A stretch of 64,000 nt of DNA from Megasphaera paucivorans (GTDB lineage: Bacteria; Bacillota; Negativicutes; Veillonellales; Megasphaeraceae): positions 104,838 through 168,837 of the forward strand of contig NZ_FNHQ01000002.1 of assembly GCF_900103535.1 (NCBI RefSeq). Reading direction: 5' to 3'. The translations under genes were made by a program, and so were the position numbers. Numbering within the stretch: the first letter of the stretch is position 1; every line of letters starts with the position of its first letter. The notes beneath the pieces were generated by a model, which ran no database searches, was not told where the DNA came from, and was given only the letters and a program-made list of their open reading frames with translations. Below are positions 33,753 to 42,889 of this stretch, in pieces.

Positions 33753-35063
33753 TTATTCGGTAACGTCTTCACTGACTAGCGGATTTCCTGGCTTGACGAA
33801 AATCCAAGCTACAATAGCTATAATTCCAAATAAAGAAGTTGCAGTAAATGCTTGATTCCATCCATAGTTTGTAACTAAAAACGCCGTAACGATGGGTGCT
33901 AGAACACCGCCAATATTACCCCAAAAGTTCATCCAGCCTGAAACCGAACCTGTATATTTGCCGCCGAGGGATATAACCGTAGACCAGCCGGCACTAAAAG
34001 TTAAACCTAAAGATCCGAGAGAAACAGACATCCAAATAATATTCATGATAGGATTTGCCGTATGAGATGCGATATATAGACCGAATGAGCAAATTACTAC
34101 ACCGATAATAGCAGTAATAGTACGCATAGTATATTGACGGTTGCTATTGGCACTTTTTGCAAACTTGTCGGAAATATAACCGGCAAGAAAAACAACAGCC
34201 ATTAATGCAATCCAAGGAAAAGATGCCCAAATCCCCATTTTTGTCAAAGAGAAACCTTGTGTTTCTGTAAGATATAAAGGAAGCCAGGCCAAAAATACAT
34301 ACATAATATAGTCGATGACACAAAATTGCAGGCCTACAGCCCAAAATTGAGAAGACCGCAGAAATTTTCCCCATGGGGCCATTGTTTTTTTATTATCTGT
34401 ATCAGAAAGGCGCCCGTCATTGATATGAATTGCTTCTTCGTTGTTAACATAAGGACTGTCAGAGGGCGTGTCTTTTGCAAAATGAAACCAAACCCAAGCC
34501 AGAAGAGCTCCTACTAAGCCAAAAAGAACAAAGACAATATGCCAGCCAAAGGCTGCCATGAGAGCGACTGTTACAGCCGGCCCAACAACAGGACCGAAGA
34601 ATGTACCTAATAAAATAGAAGAACTAGCGGAACCTTTTTCTTTGGAATTAAACCACTTGAAGGTTGCTGAACCCAATGATGGAAATACCGGTCCTTCACC
34701 AATTCCAAACATGAAACGGATAACCGCGAAACTGAATTTACCTTTGGAAAGTGCTGTTAGAACGGTAAAAACAGACCACCACAAAATTGCCAATGCACCT
34801 GTGCGGCGAAACCCAAGTTTTTCGGCAAGCATGCCTCCCGGGACCTGCATAAGTGCATATCCGGCAAAGAAACATGTTTGGATAAATCCCATATCAATTT
34901 TTGTAAAGCCAAATTCCTGCATAATAACAGGAGTGGCAACAGATAAATTAACGCGATCCATATAAGCGACAAAACTGATCAGAAAAATAAGAAATGCTAT
35001 TTTCCAGCGGAAGTTTGTCATCGTCGATGTTTTTGACGTGATATTTTCCATGATGTTTTCCAT
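33753..35063 (-). CDS. MFS transporter, anion:cation symporter (ACS)-like
   Basis: A 436-residue carrier with twelve predicted membrane segments. The N-terminal block LISFVAYMDRVNLSVATPVI, then MLAEKLGFRRTG and RFMFGIGEGPVFPS, place it in the ACS group, whose known members move sugar acids and other organic anions. It follows AGGGGG with ATG at 35063. The gene is monocistronic and its leader carries a T-box riboswitch, so expression rises when an uncharged tRNA (probably tRNA-Phe) builds up. That implies a substrate connected to amino acid supply, which the family alone would not suggest. Confidence 0.85.
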   Translation of the reverse strand: MENIMENITSKTSTMTNFRWKIAFLIFLISFVAYMDRVNLSVATPVIMQEFGFTKIDMGFIQTCFFAGYALMQVPGGMLAEKLGFRRTGALAILWWSVFTVLTALSKGKFSFAVIRFMFGIGEGPVFPSLGSATFKWFNSKEKGSASSSILLGTFFGPVVGPAVTVALMAAFGWHIVFVLFGLVGALLAWVWFHFAKDTPSDSPYVNNEEAIHINDGRLSDTDNKKTMAPWGKFLRSSQFWAVGLQFCVIDYIMYVFLAWLPLYLTETQGFSLTKMGIWASFPWIALMAVVFLAGYISDKFAKSANSNRQYTMRTITAIIGVVICSFGLYIASHTANPIMNIIWMSVSLGSLGLTFSAGWSTVISLGGKYTGSVSGWMNFWGNIGGVLAPIVTAFLVTNYGWNQAFTATSLFGIIAIVAWIFVKPGNPLVSEDVTE

Positions 35064-35138
35064 GATAAAATCCCCCTTGATATACTTACAGAACAATAAT
35101 AACGATACTTTCCGCAATGGTCCGTAAAGTATAAGAAT

Positions 35139-35395
35139 GCCCCTGTTGTCTTCCTGATGAGAGAAGACAACAGGGGCGAAATAACTATTCGCGGTACCAC
35201 CCTGACATTATACTCGATGCCGTATCGGCTTTCATTAACGCTGAATCACGTTTACACCTCATGTTTTTCTAGAATAACAAGTCGGTGCAAAAGCTCCGGA
35301 GCGAAGTCAAATAATTTTATTCCTGCCGAATTTCAGCAGATATCGGCTCTCTGGTAAGGAAGAAAAAATTATTTTTTACTCTTTCATGGCTAACT
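35139..35395 (-). promoter_or_regulatory. T-box riboswitch controlling the MFS transporter
   Basis: On the minus strand, in order: AAAGAGTA kink-turn region (about 35380-35388), AG-bulge AGAGAGCCGATATCTGCTGA, Stem I with AAATAATTTT pairing AAAATTATTT, specifier region GACTTCGCTCCGGAGC (codon TTC at 35303-35305, followed by a purine as expected), the T-box AGGGTGGTACCGCG (about 35190-35204) and a terminator of 15 perfect pairs (35139-35153 with 35163-35177). TGGT in the bulge fits an A discriminator. UUC (Phe) is my reading; CUU (Leu) one base upstream is the alternative. Confidence 0.9.
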
Positions 35396-35450
35396 ATAGC
35401 GCATATTTGAAATGAGAATATATGCGAATTTGTTGGAAAATATTGAGTAC

Positions 35451-35479
35451 ATTATCCACGGATATGAAGCTTTTGTCAA
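35451..35479 (-). promoter_or_regulatory. promoter of the T-box/MFS transcript
   Basis: Minus strand TTGACA (35474-35479), 17 bases, GATAAT (35451-35456). Confidence 0.82.
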
Positions 35480-35513
35480 GAGAAATATTATAAAGTTTTA
35501 ATTTTATTTTAAC

Positions 35514-35546
35514 TTAAACGTTAAACCAAAAACGTTTAACGTTTAA
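35514..35546. promoter_or_regulatory. operator-like inverted repeat
   Basis: TTAAACGTTAAAC (35514-35526) and GTTTAACGTTTAA (35534-35546), perfect 13-base arms 7 bases apart, 35 bases upstream of the T-box promoter -35. A related CGTTTAAC sequence occurs at 36259-36266. Confidence 0.5.
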
Positions 35547-35713
35547 TGATGAACATCGTATTTATGCGGGTTATTTACTTTTTCAAAGAATAAAAAAATA
35601 AATTTTATTGCAGTAGTTTTATTTTTGGGGTAAAACGATAAACGTAATATTTTCTTTTTAGATAAAAAAATAAAATAATAAATATTCTCAAATAAAAATA
35701 ATATATGCGGTTC

Positions 35714-35741
35714 TTGACAGATGAAAAAGTCATGGTATAAT
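35714..35741 (+). promoter_or_regulatory. consensus sigma-70 promoter in non-coding DNA
   Basis: TTGACA (35714-35719), 16 bases, TATAAT (35736-35741), both hexamers perfect. Confidence 0.78.
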
Positions 35742-35747
35742 TATCAC

Positions 35748-36040
35748 CAATACTATATAGCATTGATTGGAAAAAGTAAGGAAAATGTGAAGATTACAGA
35801 GAATTTGTCACATGGTGTGAGATAAGCATGGAACATGCTGTGAAAATCTCCCAGGAGCTGCCAGCTGAATACAAAGGTTATTAGATATGTCCGAGTGACA
35901 GTCGTTATCTTGACAGGTATTGAACAAAGTTGTATTTTGGGATGATGTCAATAAGATGGCTTAATTTTCGGCAACAAGAGTGGTCGCACAGTGTGTATGC
36001 TTTGTCTCTTAATAGAGAGATAAGGCGTATTTTTGTATTT
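35748..36040 (+). ncRNA. candidate small RNA of about 290 nt, unidentified
   Basis: Runs from a perfect promoter to a rho-independent terminator (TATGCTTTGTCTCT at 35996-36009 pairing AGAGATAAGGCGTA at 36016-36029, with G-U pairs, then TTTTT). No ORF with a ribosome site lies within. Internal structure includes TCACA/TGTGA, AGCATG/CATGCT enclosed by GAGAT/ATCTC, and a long-range AATACAA/TTGTATT pairing. I compared it by eye with the signature sequences of tmRNA, RNase P RNA, SRP RNA and common riboswitches and found none. It could be an sRNA or the leader of a gene now lost. Confidence 0.55.
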
Positions 36041-36250
36041 AGATAATTAAAATGGCGGATGATTGTGCGGTAATTTTTTTGTTGAATATTTTTGCAGCGG
36101 CAGTAAATTTTAAAACAATTGAAATTTTCTTTTCTTGTGCTGCAGAATAGTTGTGGAAAGGTGTTTGGAAGCAGTTCATAACTGTGAAAATAGGAAAAAG
36201 TGAATGTTTTTGTTTCTATATGTAGGATCAGTATGATAAAATGTCAAGTT
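36041..36250. other. gene-free stretch
   Basis: AT-rich DNA between the two candidate small RNAs. Nothing recognisable on either strand. Confidence 0.45.
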
Positions 36251-36279
36251 AAGTTACACGTTTAACTTTAAAAAGTTTC

Positions 36280-36308
36280 TTGACAAGTTTTATTAAAAAA
36301 ATTATAAT
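36280..36308 (+). promoter_or_regulatory. consensus promoter with adjacent operator-like repeat
   Basis: TTGACA (36280-36285), 17 bases, TATAAT (36303-36308), perfect. Just upstream, AAGTTA (36251-36256) and TAACTT (36263-36268) flank CACGTT, overlapping a CGTTTAAC sequence like that at 35514-35546. Confidence 0.78.
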
Positions 36309-36314
36309 AAGTTT

Positions 36315-36432
36315 CAATATTTCTTAATTGTATATCATTAACTGTTGCTTCCTTCCCAGTATAGCAATTAGTTAATCATATAATAATGAGGCTGATGCTC
36401 CGATTAGATTGTATCCGGAGTATCAGCCTCGT
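36315..36432 (+). ncRNA. candidate sRNA of about 115 nt with a C-rich loop
   Basis: Follows a perfect promoter and holds two hairpins. The first, ATTAACTGTTGC (36337-36348) with GCAATTAGTTAAT (36364-36376), presents the loop TTCCTTCCCAGTATA, complementary to Shine-Dalgarno sequences, as in C-rich-loop regulatory RNAs such as RoxS/RsaE. The second is a 15-pair stem with one mismatch (36388-36402 with 36416-36430) that can terminate both this RNA and the convergent gene. The T-run after it is weak, so the 3' end is less certain. Confidence 0.5.
36388..36430. terminator. bidirectional terminator hairpin
   Basis: GAGGCTGATGCTCCG (36388-36402) and CGGAGTATCAGCCTC (36416-36430), one mismatch, 49 bases beyond the stop of the leftward periplasmic protein gene. 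Confidence 0.7.
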
Positions 36433-36478
36433 TCTACTATTATGCTGCTGACTTCCATATACATGACGAATGTGGGTA

Positions 36479-37033
36479 TTACGAAGTGGCTGCCGCGTGT
36501 TTTATATCAGTGGGGATACGCTTGTAAGGAAGTTCTTTCAGCAGCAGGTCCATGGCATTGCGGAGGATTGCCGGAGGCTGGTTAAGGACGGAAGCATCCT
36601 CGCGGCTAATGTTTCTGGTACTATATATGGTGAGTGTATCTTTTTGAAGATCATAAGCATATATTGCTAAATGATAATTATAGTCCGCAATCATTTCATC
36701 TTGCGCAAACATATAATATTGTTGCCAGGACCAATGTTTCACTATGGGGACTAAAAGGAGGTCAGCATTGTATTTTTGGGCCAGTTGGCGCAAACTTGTG
36801 GTAGAAATATTTTCAGGCGGTAAGGTCACATTCGTATCTAACTGTTCATAATAAGGCAGTCGGAAGAGTTCTTTGAGGCGCAGGGTCATGTATCGGGAAA
36901 CATCTCCTTGAGGTGATGTTTGGACAAGTATAACCGTACGCATAGAATCAAACATGGGAGGACTGCTCTCTTGAGCCAACGCAGAACCGGTCCATAGGAA
37001 CAGGTACAGAATGCAAAGTATAAGTTTTTTCAT
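36479..37033 (-). CDS. exported protein of unknown function
   Basis: A 184-residue protein with a Sec signal (MKKLILCILYLFLWTGSALA, cleavage before QES), so periplasmic or surface. I do not recognise the family. The mature part has an alpha/beta look, with VILVQTSPQGDVSRYM, a TSLRQLAQKYNADLLLVPIV segment and WSWQQYYMFAQDEMIADYN, resembling small periplasmic proteins that bind or sense ligand, but no motif is decisive. ATG 37033 follows AAGGTGAG. It is monocistronic. Confidence 0.7.
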   Translation of the reverse strand: MKKLILCILYLFLWTGSALAQESSPPMFDSMRTVILVQTSPQGDVSRYMTLRLKELFRLPYYEQLDTNVTLPPENISTTSLRQLAQKYNADLLLVPIVKHWSWQQYYMFAQDEMIADYNYHLAIYAYDLQKDTLTIYSTRNISREDASVLNQPPAILRNAMDLLLKELPYKRIPTDIKHAAATS

Positions 37034-37204
37034 GATTCTCACCTTCAGATAAAATTTACATACAGTATCTTCTATTGATTGGGAAAATGTTTTGTATATC
37101 TGCATAAATATTAATTATAAAACAGTGGTAAATTATGAATTATTTTACTGCTTCATGTATTTTCGGAGGAACCTCATAGTATAGCTGTTATAAATAATAC
37201 CTAA

Positions 37205-38092
37205 TTAAAAATTTCCGGTATCATTTAGCAATGGAATGGTATCATCGGCTTGAGTAAGTAGTGATTTTATTTGAAGCAGCATTTTTTCTTTATCCATTGG
37301 CAGCGTACCGCCTACGGGATATAGGTTGGAAACATGATTGCTTCTGAAAATACAAGGATTTTTCATGTGGGTGTTAGCTAAGATAGTATATAATTCTTGA
37401 AGAAATCCGTGTTCGGTCAAAGGGGTAAAAGTACCGCGGATTACTTCCTGATATAAAGAAACTTGTGGTGGGATGATCAGTGATAAAGCGCTCAGCATAG
37501 TGGGGTTTATAGCAGACACTACGGTTGCTGTATGGAGAGCATGCTGTTTTGTCCGTGCTTGTCCGCCAAGTCCTAAGAGAATCATGGTGGAAAGTTTCAT
37601 ACCTGCATCCATAGCCTTTCGGCCGGCACGAATTGTTATTGCGGCAGTTGTTCCTTTACATACTTGCTGCAATACTTCGTCGTCGCCACTTTCTATGCCC
37701 ATATACAGAATGTGCAGTCCTGCTTCATGCAGACGCTGCAACTCCAGAGGGGTTTTGCGGTCCAGGTCAGACGGCGTGGCATAGGCGCCGATGCGTGTAA
37801 GTGAAGGAAAAGCTGTATAACATTTTTTTATAATTTGCAATAATTGATCAGTTGGCAGAATGAGGGCATCTCCATCGGCGAGAAAAAGTCGGCGTATAAA
37901 AGGGTAGGCAGCAGCTCCCCGGGTAATAACTTCATCAATTTCCTTCATTGTTCGTATACGGAAACGGGAGTTTTTGTACATAGGGCAAAAAGTGCATGTA
38001 TTGTGAGAACAACCGATAGTTACTCTTAAAATAAAACTTCTAGCTTCGCTGGGAGGACGAAATACCAGACCCTCTGCGTCGTCGATAAGCAT
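37205..38092 (-). CDS. radical SAM protein, unknown function
   Basis: A 295-residue radical SAM enzyme with the CX4CX2C site in GCSHNTCTFCPMYK (about residues 26-39), the GE-like motif replaced by LADGDALILP, and YMGIESGDDEVLQQVCKG typical of the B12-less anaerobic coproporphyrinogen-like group. Substrate unknown. I used ATG 38092, preceded by AAAGGATG; the longer reading starts upstream of it. It stands alone between two transcription units. Confidence 0.85.
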   Translation of the reverse strand: MLIDDAEGLVFRPPSEARSFILRVTIGCSHNTCTFCPMYKNSRFRIRTMKEIDEVITRGAAAYPFIRRLFLADGDALILPTDQLLQIIKKCYTAFPSLTRIGAYATPSDLDRKTPLELQRLHEAGLHILYMGIESGDDEVLQQVCKGTTAAITIRAGRKAMDAGMKLSTMILLGLGGQARTKQHALHTATVVSAINPTMLSALSLIIPPQVSLYQEVIRGTFTPLTEHGFLQELYTILANTHMKNPCIFRSNHVSNLYPVGGTLPMDKEKMLLQIKSLLTQADDTIPLLNDTGNF

Positions 38093-38147
38093 AAAATCAT
38101 CCTTTCTAATTTTTATTATATAACTATATTGTACCATAACTATAAAG

Positions 38148-38185
38148 CAGTCCCGCTGAATAAAATGTATTTTTCAGCGGGACTG
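38148..38185 (-). terminator. terminator of gltB
   Basis: CAGTCCCGCTGAA (38148-38160) and TTCAGCGGGACTG (38173-38185), perfect arms, 12 bases after the gltB stop. Confidence 0.75.
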
Positions 38186-38196
38186 TTGTAAAATAT

Positions 38197-41100
38197 TTAT
38201 TTTGCGTGTTTTTGAGTAAAAGCAATCATCTGGGCTTCTTCCGGAGTATGACCATCCGCTTCGGCTTGGGCAATGAGTCCTAATATTTCTTCATAGGCCT
38301 CGGGAATGACTTTTGTGATACGCCCTACTGTTTCTATCCAATTATCCAAGAGGCGCCCGCCAAGATCACTTCCTGTATAAGCTACATGTTTTTCCAGCAT
38401 ACGGCGGACAAGATCCTGCTCTATTTCATCGGTTAAATCTTTGAGCAGTACTAAGTCGTGATTGCATAGGGCTGGTTCCAAGTCCAGAACATAGGCAACG
38501 CCGCCGGACATCCCTGCCGCGAAATTTTGACCGGTTTTGCCGAGAATAAGAACACAGCCCCCTGTCATGTATTCACAGCCGTGATTACCAATGCCTTCGA
38601 CAACGGCAGAAATGCCGCTATTGCGGACGCAGAAGCGTTCCCCCGCAATCCCGTTGATATAGGCCTCTCCATTTGTTGCACCATAGAAAGCCACATTGCC
38701 GATGATGATATTGTCTTCAGCAGGGAATTCAGCCTCCCGCGGAGGATAAACAATAATTTTACCGCCGGAAAGACCTTTTCCCAGATAATCGTTGGCATCG
38801 CCCTCTAATTCCAGTGTCAATCCTTTAGGAATAAAAGCCCCAAAGCTTTGACCGGCAGAACCAACAAAAGATAATTTTATGGTATCTTCTGCAAGCCCCG
38901 CTTCTCCGTAACGACGGGAAATTTCACTTCCTAACAAGGTTCCGGTGACACGGTCTGTGTTTTTGATACGCAAACGGGAACGGATATGTTTTTGCTGAGC
39001 AAGCGCGGGGCGGCACATGCGAACAAGTTTACTCATGTCTAGGGTATTATCTATGTTGTGATCTTGTGGCTTGGTAAAATGATGGCCTACACTGCTATCG
39101 GTATAGGGACGAAATAAAAGATTTTCTAAACTGATGGTGGCAGCCTTCCAATTTGCTATGTTTTCTTTTTGTTTCAGACGATCATATCGCCCCACCATAT
39201 CACTTATAGTATGAAAACCGAGGCGAGCCATAATTTCTCGGAGATCTTGGGCAATAAAGCGCATGAAGTTAATGATATATTCGGGTTTGCCTTTAAATTT
39301 TTTGCGTAGTTTTTCATTCTGCGTGCAGACTCCGTAAGGGCACGTATTCATATGACAGACACGAAGCATATGACAGCCAATCGCAATAAGCGGAGCAGTG
39401 CCAAAACCAAATAATTCAGCACCAAATAAAGCAGCAATAGCTACATCACGACCAGTAAGTAATTTGCCGTCTACTTCCAACATAACACGGTCACGAAGCT
39501 GATTGAGAAGCAATGTTTGTTGTACTTCTGAAAGACCTAATTCCCACGGAAGGCCGGCGTGACGTAAACTGGTACGTGGAGACGCGCCGGTTCCCCCGTC
39601 ATAACCGCTGACGAGAATTGCATCTGCCTTGGCTTTGACTACACCAGCAGCAATAGTTCCGATACCCGCTCCGGATGTTAGCTTTACGCTGATCCGGGCA
39701 AAACGATTGGCGTTTTTTAAGTCGAAAATCAATTCTGCTAAGTCTTCGATAGAGTAGATATCATGATGAGGCGGTGGAGAAATCAAAGATACCCCGGTTG
39801 TAGCATGACGAGTTTTGGCAATATCAGGGTATACTTTACTTCCCGGCAGATGACCACCTTCTCCTGGTTTTGCTCCTTGCGCACATTTGATTTGTAATTC
39901 TCGGGCATGGACCAAGTAATTGCTGGTGACGCCAAAACGTGCAGACGCAACTTGCTTGATTTGATCATTGGCGTTATCCCCATTTGTCCGCCGTTCAAAT
40001 CGAGAGGGGTCTTCACCGCCTTCCCCCGTATTACTCATACCGCCGAGACGATTCATGGCAATTGCAATGCATTCATGTGCTTCTTTACTGAGCGCACCAT
40101 AACTCATGGCACCGGTACGGAAGCGTTTTACTATGGTATCTACTGATTCTACTTCTTCAATTGGGATGCTGCAGCCCGTGGGATAGTCGAACTCAAGAAG
40201 GTCACGCAGACGGAACATAGCAGCATCATTTACTTTATGAGAATATTCTTTGTAAAGTCCATACTCGTTGGTTTGACATGCTTTTTGCAAAAGTTGAACG
40301 GTTTCCGGATCAATGATATGAGGCTGGCCGCCTTTATGATACATATAAAAATCACCAGTCGGAAGATTGTTTGTGCTTTCCTCGTATGCATTAGCGTGAC
40401 GGAGTTCATTTTCTTTAGCGATTTCTGTAATTCCGATTCCTTCGATGCGAGAAGGAGTATTCACAAAGTATTTATTGATAAGATCTTTTTTGATTCCCAC
40501 AGCTTCAAATATCTGTGCACCATGGTAGCTGTGAATCGTAGAAATACCCATTTTGGACATAACGGCAAGAATGCCGTTGACAGAAGCTTTGATATAATTG
40601 TTTTTAGCTGTTGTATAGTCCGTCTTTGGTAATTTCTTTTTTTGCATTAATTCTTTAATTGTTTCTAGTGCTAAATATGGATTGATGGCGGTTATGCCAT
40701 ATCCGATAAGAGCACAGAAATGATGGACTTCACGCGGTTCGCCGGATTCCAATATAAGACCTACGTCGGAACGGACCGTTCTTTTAATAAGGTAATTGTG
40801 CAGTGCAGCGGAGGCTAGAAGAGCGGGAATAGCCGCCATGCGGGAATTGACACCGCGATCTGATAAAATTAAAATGTTTGCCCCGTTTTTGATGGCTTTC
40901 AGTGCATCAATGCACAAGGATTCAATGGCTGTTTCCATTGCTTCGGGGCCGCCGTTGACCGGGTAAAGCATAGAAATGGTGGCTGAACGAAGTTTTGGGG
41001 TAAGAAGAGATTTAATAACCGACATTTCTTCATTTGTCAAAATAGGTTGTTTCATAAACAGCGCAGCAGTGCCGGATTCATTGGGATCCATGATATTAGC

Positions 41101-42765
41101 AACATTTCCGCACATGACGATCGGGGATGTAACCGTATTTTCACGTACCCCATCAATCGGCGGATTGGTTACTTGAGCAAAGTTTTCTTTAAAATAGTCA
41201 TATAAGGGCTGTGGTTGTTCGGATAATACGGCTAATGGGACGTCTACCCCCATAGAATCAATAGCATGTTTTCCGTCACGAGCCATGGGCAAGATAATTT
41301 TGTCCATATCTTCTTGCGTGTATCCAAAAACCTTTTCCTGTTCCTTAATATCATAGGGGATTAAATTATCATTGTCGGCCATGTCACGGCCTTCCATCAG
41401 TTCATCTAAATCGACGATATGATCCTTATACCATTCGCCATATGGATGTTCTGAGGCAATTTGATGTTTGATTTCATCATCATCAATAATACGTTTTTGG
41501 CGAGTATCAACTAACAGCATTTTTCCCGGTTCCAAGCGCCCTTTATAGAGAATATTGCGTTGATCAATATTGACGGTCCCTACTTCAGAACTGACAATGA
41601 CTCGATCATCCTTTGTTACATAATAACGAGTAGGGCGAAGACCATTTCGGTCGAGCATACCGCCAATAACGACACCATCGCAAAAAGCGATAGCTGCAGG
41701 TCCATCCCATGGTTCCATCATAAAATTATGATAACGATAAAAATCTCGTTTTTCCTGACTCATAAGAGGATCCTTTTCCCAAGGTTCAGGAATCATCATC
41801 ATCATAGCGTGGGGTAAGGAATGTCCAGTCATATACAGATATTCCAGGCAATTATCAAACATTGCAGAGTCACTGCCGCTATCGTCAACAACAGGAAAAA
41901 CTTTTTCTAAGTCTGGAAAAAGCGGGGATTGCGACTTGCTTTCGCGGGCATTCAGCCAGTTAATATTACCTTGAATGGTGTTGATTTCACCATTATGAAC
42001 AATATAACGATTCGGATGGGCCCGGGCCCAGCTGGGAAAGGTATTGGTACTGAACCGTGAATGGACAAGAGCCATGGCTGTAGTAAAGTCTAAATCAGAT
42101 AAGTCCAGATAAAAATGGCGCAATTGCAAGGAGGTAAGCATTCCTTTATACACAATGGTTCGGGAGGATAAGCTGGCAATGTAAAAATCAGTTCCCATTG
42201 CCTGGCTTTCCGGAATAATTTCTTTTTCTGCTAATTTGCGGATAACGTATAATTTTCGTTCAAAATCCATTTGTGTTTGTATTTCTGGACTTTTTTTGAT
42301 AAATACTTGTAAAAAGCGAGGCCGAACATTTTTTGCAATACTTCCGATTAAGCTTTCATCAATAGGAACTTCACGCCAGCCCAGAATAGATTGTCCTTCG
42401 GAACGAACAATTTTTTCGAATGCGGTAATTTGTTTTTTTCGAAAATTTTCATATCGATGTGTGAAAATCATTCCCACACCATATTCGCCTTCATCAGGCA
42501 AAGAAAATCCCAGAACTTCACATTCACGACAAAAAAATTGATGCGGGATCTGAACCAAAATACCAGCACCATCACCACTTTTTGCGTCAGCACCTTCGGC
42601 ACCGCGGTGTTTTAGATTTTCTAAGATGGACAATGCGTCATCAATGATATCATATGTTTTTTCTCCCTTAATGTTGACGACAAAACCGATGCCGCAGGCA
42701 TCATGTTCATAGGAGGGATCATAAAGCCCTTGCGGGGCTGGTAAATCGCGCAATTTTTCATACAT
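38197..42765 (-). CDS. gltB: glutamate synthase, large subunit
   Basis: Converts glutamine plus 2-oxoglutarate to two glutamates. Four domains in order: class-II glutamine amidotransferase with nucleophile Cys24 (EHDACGIGFV, after a propeptide to be removed), central domain, FMN/2-oxoglutarate domain with GEGGEDPSRF and GYDGGTGASPRTS, the [3Fe-4S] cysteines in CHMNTCPYGVC, and the GXGXG-rich C-terminal beta helix (GNHGCEYMTGG). 1522 residues is full length. No small subunit (gltD) is adjacent, so electrons must come from a separately encoded partner or ferredoxin. Starts after AAGGAGG. Confidence 0.96.
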   Translation of the reverse strand: MYEKLRDLPAPQGLYDPSYEHDACGIGFVVNIKGEKTYDIIDDALSILENLKHRGAEGADAKSGDGAGILVQIPHQFFCRECEVLGFSLPDEGEYGVGMIFTHRYENFRKKQITAFEKIVRSEGQSILGWREVPIDESLIGSIAKNVRPRFLQVFIKKSPEIQTQMDFERKLYVIRKLAEKEIIPESQAMGTDFYIASLSSRTIVYKGMLTSLQLRHFYLDLSDLDFTTAMALVHSRFSTNTFPSWARAHPNRYIVHNGEINTIQGNINWLNARESKSQSPLFPDLEKVFPVVDDSGSDSAMFDNCLEYLYMTGHSLPHAMMMMIPEPWEKDPLMSQEKRDFYRYHNFMMEPWDGPAAIAFCDGVVIGGMLDRNGLRPTRYYVTKDDRVIVSSEVGTVNIDQRNILYKGRLEPGKMLLVDTRQKRIIDDDEIKHQIASEHPYGEWYKDHIVDLDELMEGRDMADNDNLIPYDIKEQEKVFGYTQEDMDKIILPMARDGKHAIDSMGVDVPLAVLSEQPQPLYDYFKENFAQVTNPPIDGVRENTVTSPIVMCGNVANIMDPNESGTAALFMKQPILTNEEMSVIKSLLTPKLRSATISMLYPVNGGPEAMETAIESLCIDALKAIKNGANILILSDRGVNSRMAAIPALLASAALHNYLIKRTVRSDVGLILESGEPREVHHFCALIGYGITAINPYLALETIKELMQKKKLPKTDYTTAKNNYIKASVNGILAVMSKMGISTIHSYHGAQIFEAVGIKKDLINKYFVNTPSRIEGIGITEIAKENELRHANAYEESTNNLPTGDFYMYHKGGQPHIIDPETVQLLQKACQTNEYGLYKEYSHKVNDAAMFRLRDLLEFDYPTGCSIPIEEVESVDTIVKRFRTGAMSYGALSKEAHECIAIAMNRLGGMSNTGEGGEDPSRFERRTNGDNANDQIKQVASARFGVTSNYLVHARELQIKCAQGAKPGEGGHLPGSKVYPDIAKTRHATTGVSLISPPPHHDIYSIEDLAELIFDLKNANRFARISVKLTSGAGIGTIAAGVVKAKADAILVSGYDGGTGASPRTSLRHAGLPWELGLSEVQQTLLLNQLRDRVMLEVDGKLLTGRDVAIAALFGAELFGFGTAPLIAIGCHMLRVCHMNTCPYGVCTQNEKLRKKFKGKPEYIINFMRFIAQDLREIMARLGFHTISDMVGRYDRLKQKENIANWKAATISLENLLFRPYTDSSVGHHFTKPQDHNIDNTLDMSKLVRMCRPALAQQKHIRSRLRIKNTDRVTGTLLGSEISRRYGEAGLAEDTIKLSFVGSAGQSFGAFIPKGLTLELEGDANDYLGKGLSGGKIIVYPPREAEFPAEDNIIIGNVAFYGATNGEAYINGIAGERFCVRNSGISAVVEGIGNHGCEYMTGGCVLILGKTGQNFAAGMSGGVAYVLDLEPALCNHDLVLLKDLTDEIEQDLVRRMLEKHVAYTGSDLGGRLLDNWIETVGRITKVIPEAYEEILGLIAQAEADGHTPEEAQMIAFTQKHAK

Positions 42766-42842
42766 GGTATCCGGACCTCCTTTTGATAGTAAAAAAATAG
42801 CCGGACGCGGGGCTGCATGACAGCTGACGGTCGTCCGACCAT
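42766..42842 (-). promoter_or_regulatory. gltB leader with attenuator-like hairpin and upstream start codon
   Basis: On the minus strand GTCGGACG pairs with CGTCCGGC and runs into ATTTTTTTAC, a terminator-like hairpin 35-60 bases before gltB. An ATG at 42842 with an ideal AAGGGG site starts a frame that runs through the hairpin and on into gltB in another frame until 42621. Translation of this frame would stop the hairpin forming. Function is inference. Confidence 0.5.
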
Positions 42843-42889
42843 GGTATTCCCCTTCTTTGGAAAAAATAATTTTATTATTTAAACGTAGT

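Noticed and set aside
35700..36060. tmRNA, RNase P RNA or SRP RNA
   Set aside because: No tRNA-like 3' end, GAGGAAAGTC-type core or GGAAGC/GCAGG domain in the transcript.
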